Of a DNA stretch of 64,000 bases, positions 58,529 through 64,000 are shown piece by piece (the first letter of the stretch is position 1; each line of letters begins with the position of its first letter). Both the position numbers and the translations under genes were made by a program. The notes beneath the pieces are model-generated. The model made no database searches and was not told the origin of the DNA. It saw only the letters and a list, made by a program, of their open reading frames with translations. Where the stretch lies: assembly GCA_028289375.1 (NCBI GenBank), contig JANQQK010000062.1, forward strand, positions 49,825-113,824, given 5' to 3'. The stretch comes from Phycisphaerae bacterium. Lineage in GTDB: Bacteria > Planctomycetota > Phycisphaerae > UBA1845.

Positions 58529-61500
58529 ATGGGTGAATCGAGTGGTGCAAAGTCGATCTTGAAGGTCACAGCCATTGTGGCAGTCGTCGGGGTTATGGCG
58601 GTCCTCGCCACGGTATCCGACCGCACAGTCAATGCTGCGGATCCGGCTGCTGCAAAGCATGAGCATGTCGACGCTTCGGCAAACGCCGCGGCCGTCAATC
58701 TGAATGGCGAACTGGTCGGCGTCGTCGTCGAATCGAAGAGCAAAGCCGTTGCAGCGTCCGTCGTTCAGGATGTGGTGTCGCCTGTGTTGCTGCAGTCCGA
58801 TGTTCGGCCCAGCAATGCGGTGGCCAGCGAAGTTGCATCGAACAAGCTGACAATCCCCGCTTTGCGACAACTCGATGGTGCGCGCGTCATCGAGACCGCC
58901 AAGGGTGGTGCGATTGCATTGCTGAATGGTCATGATTTGGAGGGCATCGAAGAGTATCAGCGTTCGCTCCTGCGTCAGCGTTTTGAGGCGGAAGGACCGT
59001 CCGCGGCGAGCCCGACCGGATCAACCTACGATCTGTCACTTGGCCTCATCTCCGAGAACGGGGCCGGCGACTTGTTCCTTTGCGGCGGTTACGCCGTCAA
59101 CGGCGATGGAATTGGTGTTCCCAATGATGATGACAACGTCACGTTTGACGGTGTCGCCGAGGATTTGGACACCTACGAATTCCTGGGTGACGTCCTCGGT
59201 TACTGTGACGATGGCTCGCTTTGTGCTCCTTCCGCCGCTGGATTTGACTGTGCCGTCGGCACCTGCAACGGCGTTGTTCCAAACGTGAATGAGACCGCAA
59301 CTGCCGGCACGCCGGCCGACAAACTCGATATCACGCTGAACGTGACCGGCTCGGCTGGTGTTTCGCCGAACGTCGATCTTTTCTGGCCACTGCTCACCTG
59401 TGCCCCAACGGGCACGGGAGTCGCGGACTACGCGTTGGTGCTCGTCGGTGGTAACGACGCGCTGTTTGCAACCGCGACCGTCTGCGATACCGGCACCCCG
59501 ATGGATGGCGATGCCTGTGATCCGATGGATGATGATCCATGTGGCAACGGACCCGGAACGTCGGCAGATTGCGTTGAGGCTCCGAGTGACGCGTTGGACT
59601 GGATGCCAGCTCCAACTGTTCTGATTTCTGCAACCCTCGACATGCTCAGTGGTGGTGTCTCTGTCTTTGCTGGCGGCCCCCAGGATGTCACGGGACAGTT
59701 TGGTGGCGCTTTCACCGTATGGGATGGCTTGGCTGCGATCGTCGTCATTGATCCTGAGGGTGAAACCGGTCAGAACGTTGATGAGGTTGTCGTGACCATC
59801 AGTGTCGCCAAGAACCCGACAACGGCCTGCTGCCTCGGCCCAGCTATGTGTCAGGATCTCCCATTCCAGGATTGCATTGACATGGATGGCGAGCCACAGG
59901 CTTTGGGCACCGATTGCACGAACAATAGCGACCTTTGCGATCCGCCTGCCAATGACGATTGCCCGAATGCGATTCCGTTGACCATCGGTTCGCCACTCTT
60001 GGCGCAGCAAAATCAGTCGGCAACGACCGAGATCAATCAGGATTGCGGAAGTGGCTCGAGTGGATTCGGTGGTGTGTGGTATTCCGTGGTCGGTGACGGC
60101 AATTCGCTCACCGTCTCGCTGTGTGACAGCACGCAGACCGTCTTTGACTCGGTGATCAACGTTTACTGCGATGATTGTCTCGATCCGTTCTGTGCTGCTG
60201 TCGGCGACGACGAGTGCACGCCAGATGTGATCAATGAGCACGGCGTCGCAACCTGGTGCTCGGCCCCGGGCACGACCTACCTGATCGAGGTCGGTGGCTT
60301 TACCAATGTTGATCGCGGCGAATTCGACATCGTCGTCAATTCTGATAGTACCGCCTGTGACAACCCACCGCTCTGTGACTTCCCGACGATTGCATGCTGC
60401 AACGAGGGTGGTGAGGTGAAGGAATTCAAGATTGGCATCGGTCAAGGTACCCCACCGATTCCGGGCGATGGCAATGGCCTCGCTCTGGTCGACGGTGGTT
60501 CGCTAACGCATGAGTTCCTCGTGCCGGACACCGGCATCATCGGTGACGTCGATCTGGGGCTGATTCTGTCGCACCCGGATCGCAGTGAGTTGACCGTGAC
60601 GCTGACGTCGCCAAACGCGACCAGTGTTGTCCTCCATCAGAACAATCACATGGGCAACGAGAATATCGGTGCTCCAGACTTCTGCTCCGACGCAGGTTGC
60701 GTCGTCGATGGAAAGTTCTTCTTCACTGACGAATCCGGTTCTGACTGGGCCGTCGACGCCGAAGGCCTTAACTCACCGATTGGTGGTGCTCGCCCTGTGA
60801 ATCCGCTCTCCGCCTTTGACGGCGAAGAGAAGAACGGGACGTGGAGCATCACGATTGATGACAACAACAACAACGGCAACACCGGCGCCCTGTTCCAGTG
60901 GTCGCTCGAGATTGCCAACGATATTGGCGGTGGTTCCAAGCAGTGCAGTGAGCTGACGTTTGGCGACTGTGTCACCATCGGTGGTACGCCGCACCCGGAT
61001 GCCAACTGCTCGGACACTGGCTTTGTCTGCCAGGAAGGCTGCAGCTGGGACAATGGTATGTTCCTCGATGACGCTGGCGGCCCATCCAGCCAGTTCATCA
61101 CGGATACGGATCTCGCGCCTCCAGGCACTGACCGTGTCATCATCGCGGCAGACGACTTCATTTTGAATGACGGCACGGACAACCCGTGTGAGGTCACGAT
61201 GGTGGAAACGTCCGTTTCGTTCGGCGATGCGGACGAAGGTGTCACCGATGCCGATCTTGAAGGTCTCACGATCGTCGTTTGCGAGGACAATGGTCTGCCA
61301 CTCGGTGGTGGCAAGGGCCCGGCTTGCACGCCGGTCGTCAACGACACCGAAAACGAGTTGAGCTTCACAGGCGGCGTTGTGTACCAGCAGTTCTTTGCTC
61401 CGGGCACCTACGCATCAACACTCAATCCTGGCCCGCTTTGTCAGGATCTCGGTCCATTCCTGTGTGCTCCGGGCACCGACAATGAGGGTGAGCCATGCGA

Positions 61501-64000
61501 TCCTGCCGAAGGCGACGCTGATCAGTGCAGCCAGGGTGGAACGCTCGCCGACTGCGTGCAGCTGCCGGGTACGCCGAGTGTCTACGACCTCGATATTCCG
61601 GTCAGCATGAAGTTGAAGAAGAACACGAAGTACTGGATCGCCGTGATCCCGCACCTCAGCTTCGTCAACTTTGGCCAGACGTTTATCCCACTTTCTGATG
61701 TCGCCTACCTGAACCGTGCCCAGCAGTACTTCCCTGCTGCCTTCGGCGGAACGAGTTCGTTCGCCGACGCGGGTGGTAACGCGGGTGATATTGGAGCGCC
61801 CGGCGATTGCGGCACGGGCTTCGATCCGGGAACCCTGTTCGGCCTGAACATTCAGCTCACGGGTATCAAGCAGTTGGCTCCGTCAAATGATGACTGTGCC
61901 AATGCGACGCCCGTTGGCGATGGTGTCGTTCACTACGACAACACCGGTTCGACGACCGACGGAACGCTCGCATCGTGTGCCGCTTCGGCATCAGACGATG
62001 TCTGGTTCGCGTATACCGCCACTTGCAGTGGTACGCTTACCGCGAGCACCTGCGACACGTCGGAATTTGATACGGTTGTGACCATCGGCGAAGGTGCCTG
62101 CCCGGGCAGCGAGCTGGGTTGCAACGATGACGATGCTGGTTGCATGGGCGGCACGTCCATTGCGACGGCCACCGTGGTTGACGGAAACGTTTACCTGATT
62201 CGTGTTGCCAGTGCCGACGGTAGCACCGGCAATGGGTCGCTCTCGCTTCAGTGCGAGCCGGCTCCGGGTTGCTGCTGTGACGATCTTTCCGGTGATGCCC
62301 AGGATGGCATCTTTGGATTCGATTGCCCAGCCACCTCGCGATTTACATCGGGTCTTGCATGCAGCGCCCTGATGCCTGCGTGTGGTGCCGGTGCGTGCTG
62401 CTTCTCGGCTGATGGATCGTGCCAGGTGCTGCTTGAGTCAGAGTGCATCAGCATGGGTGGTCAGTTCACCGCTGGTGGCATCGACTGTGCCAATGCAACC
62501 TGCCCGGTGGCCGACGAGTGCTCAGTCGACAACGGTGCACCGGATGGCCCATTGGCGGTCAGCTCGAACTTCGCCAGTGGTGATCTTCCGGGCCTCGCGC
62601 CTGGGTTGTACTTCGCCACGGCAGATGACTTCACGCTGAAGGGAACATCGGAGAACCCGTGCTTCCTGAGCGAAATCACGGCCTACTTCGTCCACTTCAA
62701 CGACGAGGGCTGCGGTACGACGGGTATCTGTACGAATGATCCTGCCTGTGCACTTTGCGACGTCAATGCGGCTGAGCCGTGTGGCGCCGGCAGTGTTCCG
62801 GGTGACTGCGATCCGATTCCGTGCAACAACGATCCGTCGGACTACTTCGGGATTAATGTGGAAATCGTCAATGACGCCGCCGCGCCGCCTGTCACCAAGG
62901 ACATCGACAGTGACACGACGCCGGTTGCGATTCCGGACAACAGTGCTGCTGGTGCGAGCAAGACAATCACGATCGCTGAAAGCGACAACATCCTGGATGT
63001 GAACGTGACGTTGAACATCACGCATCCATTCATCTCAAATCTCCTTATTGAGCTTGAGCATGATGGTACGACCGTGATCCTGTTCGACGGCAATGCGGTG
63101 ACCGATTGTGCCCTCTTCCCGGGCGCGGCCAACTTCGCAGGTTCCATCTTCGATGACGAGTCTGCCAATGCATTGGATTGCGTCGACGGCATGCCGGGCG
63201 ATTGGAACCCGATCGAAGCACTGGCTGCCTTCGATGGTCTCGACAAGATGGGTGACTGGACGTTGACCGTGACCGACAACGCTGCTGGCGATACCGGCAC
63301 GATTGACTCTTTCTCACTGTCGATCAACCAAGGTGGCAGTGGTCCGGCACCGATCGGTGTACCGAGCGTCGGTCCGGTGCTCTGTGCGGATGCGGCCGAA
63401 TGTCGCTGCGATTTCGGTGACGACTCGCTTCTTTGCGATCCGAGTCCGTCGCTGATGGGCGCACCGAACACCTGCCAGCTGAGCAGCGGTGTTGAGTTGA
63501 TTCGTCCTGATGGTTCGTTTACCGAGACCAAGAACTCGTTCGACGCACCATACACGTTCTCTGATTCAGGCTTGGTCTTCGCCGGCAACCCAATTTGGGA
63601 AGTCGTGATGGACTTCACGGGCTTTGATGACAGCCTGCGTGAGATCGAAAAGAACAAGAAGAATTGGCTGGTCGTGGCTCCGGTTTCGCCGACGCTTGGT
63701 CGATACAACATCGGATGGTTGACAACGCTCAACTCGAATGGCGAACCAGCACAGCAGATCGTTTCGGGCGGTGCCGCTGCCGACTGGGATATTGCCGACG
63801 AAGATGATCGGCTCGACATGGCCTTCCGTCTCGACGGAACCAAGACGCTTGGCCCGCCTCCAGTCGCCTGTCAGCGTGATTGCGACTGCTACTTCGACGC
63901 TGTCGACAACGGCACGCCGTTCGACGTTTGCGATTACCACTACTGCGACATCCCGATGGGCGAGGTCGACGGCGTCTGTGCGTCGTGCACCCGTCGCTGG
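58529..64000 (+). CDS. Giant secreted P-domain protein (3' end outside window)
   Basis: The frame is open from ATG 58529 (strong 'GGAGGT' SD; an in-frame ATG at 58517 is possible) to the window edge, 1824 codons, so the ORF track omits it. A signal peptide ('LKVTAIVAVVGVMAVLATVS') is followed by Cys-rich segments. Two prepeptidase-like Ig domains follow ('DDCPNAIPLTIGSPL' and 'DDCANATPVGDGVVHYDNTG'). There are also two proprotein-convertase P-like domains ('GIIGDVDLGLILSHPDRSEL' with 'EEKNGTWSITIDDNNN'; and 'ILDVNVTLNITHPFISNLLI' with 'KMGDWTLTVTDNAAGD'). No protease domain is visible so far. It is an exported, probably disulphide-rich surface protein, next to the exosortase genes. Its C-terminus, where a sorting signal would be, lies beyond the window. 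Confidence 0.88.
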   Translation, partial: MGESSGAKSILKVTAIVAVVGVMAVLATVSDRTVNAADPAAAKHEHVDASANAAAVNLNGELVGVVVESKSKAVAASVVQDVVSPVLLQSDVRPSNAVASEVASNKLTIPALRQLDGARVIETAKGGAIALLNGHDLEGIEEYQRSLLRQRFEAEGPSAASPTGSTYDLSLGLISENGAGDLFLCGGYAVNGDGIGVPNDDDNVTFDGVAEDLDTYEFLGDVLGYCDDGSLCAPSAAGFDCAVGTCNGVVPNVNETATAGTPADKLDITLNVTGSAGVSPNVDLFWPLLTCAPTGTGVADYALVLVGGNDALFATATVCDTGTPMDGDACDPMDDDPCGNGPGTSADCVEAPSDALDWMPAPTVLISATLDMLSGGVSVFAGGPQDVTGQFGGAFTVWDGLAAIVVIDPEGETGQNVDEVVVTISVAKNPTTACCLGPAMCQDLPFQDCIDMDGEPQALGTDCTNNSDLCDPPANDDCPNAIPLTIGSPLLAQQNQSATTEINQDCGSGSSGFGGVWYSVVGDGNSLTVSLCDSTQTVFDSVINVYCDDCLDPFCAAVGDDECTPDVINEHGVATWCSAPGTTYLIEVGGFTNVDRGEFDIVVNSDSTACDNPPLCDFPTIACCNEGGEVKEFKIGIGQGTPPIPGDGNGLALVDGGSLTHEFLVPDTGIIGDVDLGLILSHPDRSELTVTLTSPNATSVVLHQNNHMGNENIGAPDFCSDAGCVVDGKFFFTDESGSDWAVDAEGLNSPIGGARPVNPLSAFDGEEKNGTWSITIDDNNNNGNTGALFQWSLEIANDIGGGSKQCSELTFGDCVTIGGTPHPDANCSDTGFVCQEGCSWDNGMFLDDAGGPSSQFITDTDLAPPGTDRVIIAADDFILNDGTDNPCEVTMVETSVSFGDADEGVTDADLEGLTIVVCEDNGLPLGGGKGPACTPVVNDTENELSFTGGVVYQQFFAPGTYASTLNPGPLCQDLGPFLCAPGTDNEGEPCDPAEGDADQCSQGGTLADCVQLPGTPSVYDLDIPVSMKLKKNTKYWIAVIPHLSFVNFGQTFIPLSDVAYLNRAQQYFPAAFGGTSSFADAGGNAGDIGAPGDCGTGFDPGTLFGLNIQLTGIKQLAPSNDDCANATPVGDGVVHYDNTGSTTDGTLASCAASASDDVWFAYTATCSGTLTASTCDTSEFDTVVTIGEGACPGSELGCNDDDAGCMGGTSIATATVVDGNVYLIRVASADGSTGNGSLSLQCEPAPGCCCDDLSGDAQDGIFGFDCPATSRFTSGLACSALMPACGAGACCFSADGSCQVLLESECISMGGQFTAGGIDCANATCPVADECSVDNGAPDGPLAVSSNFASGDLPGLAPGLYFATADDFTLKGTSENPCFLSEITAYFVHFNDEGCGTTGICTNDPACALCDVNAAEPCGAGSVPGDCDPIPCNNDPSDYFGINVEIVNDAAAPPVTKDIDSDTTPVAIPDNSAAGASKTITIAESDNILDVNVTLNITHPFISNLLIELEHDGTTVILFDGNAVTDCALFPGAANFAGSIFDDESANALDCVDGMPGDWNPIEALAAFDGLDKMGDWTLTVTDNAAGDTGTIDSFSLSINQGGSGPAPIGVPSVGPVLCADAAECRCDFGDDSLLCDPSPSLMGAPNTCQLSSGVELIRPDGSFTETKNSFDAPYTFSDSGLVFAGNPIWEVVMDFTGFDDSLREIEKNKKNWLVVAPVSPTLGRYNIGWLTTLNSNGEPAQQIVSGGAAADWDIADEDDRLDMAFRLDGTKTLGPPPVACQRDCDCYFDAVDNGTPFDVCDYHYCDIPMGEVDGVCASCTRRW

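Overview
The window looks like chromosomal DNA of a Planctomycetota-type bacterium, possibly Phycisphaerae-like. This is inferred from gene content: very large secreted Cys/Asp-rich proteins with dockerin-like tails, 'DCNxNxxPDxCE' repeats, DUF1573 and FHA proteins, an exosortase, and the mre, hut and sel genes. I could run no search, so the placement is tentative. Coding density is high and adjacent genes often overlap by 1-4 bases.

Layout. 1-8.6 kb (minus strand) is a housekeeping block: rpsA (its 3' end is outside the window), an unrecognised gene, a CheV-type CheW-REC protein, rpoN, then dnaX-ybaB-recR preceded by a small SRP RNA gene that the ORF track does not show. 8.6-9.8 kb is a small accessory patch: HicB-like antitoxin, HTH protein, HicA-like toxin. 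9.8-15.9 kb (minus) is a compact four-gene unit: beta-barrel outer-membrane protein, lipoprotein, FecR-domain protein, CHASE2-adenylate cyclase. 16-18.8 kb holds an apparently exported methyltransferase-like protein and a coupled AAA ATPase/TOPRIM-like pair that resembles a defence module. 18.8-24.1 kb holds selB-selA and a divergent gamma-glutamyltransferase lipoprotein. 24.3-31.6 kb (plus) holds a tandem-FHA protein and the histidine utilisation genes hutH, hutU, hutI and hutF, with a small membrane protein between hutI and hutF. HutF implies breakdown through N-formylglutamate.

31.6-40.7 kb alternates secreted proteins with rnpA: a repeat-containing exported protein, rnpA without rpmH, a 1301-residue lipoprotein (TSP3 repeats, 17 DCN repeats, beta-helix), and an LVIVD-repeat protein with a dockerin-like tail. 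41.1-46.6 kb (plus) is a cell-shape locus: coiled-coil membrane protein, a 49-residue membrane protein missed by the ORF track, mreB, mreC and a fused membrane/spermidine-synthase-like protein. 46.7-56 kb (minus) carries another dockerin-tailed protein, a 1678-residue FG-GAP/di-haem-oxidoreductase mosaic, and a DUF1573-thioredoxin-thioredoxin protein. Each of these three is followed by a strong intrinsic terminator. 56.4-64 kb (plus) has an exosortase with a coupled membrane protein, a 0.8-kb non-coding stretch, and the first 1824 codons of a giant secreted P-domain protein that continues past the window.

The most interesting threads are the domain blocks shared among the secreted proteins, the exosortase pair, the AAA/TOPRIM-like pair, the outer-membrane-to-cyclase operon, the odd HicB/HTH/HicA layout and the extra genes in the mre locus.
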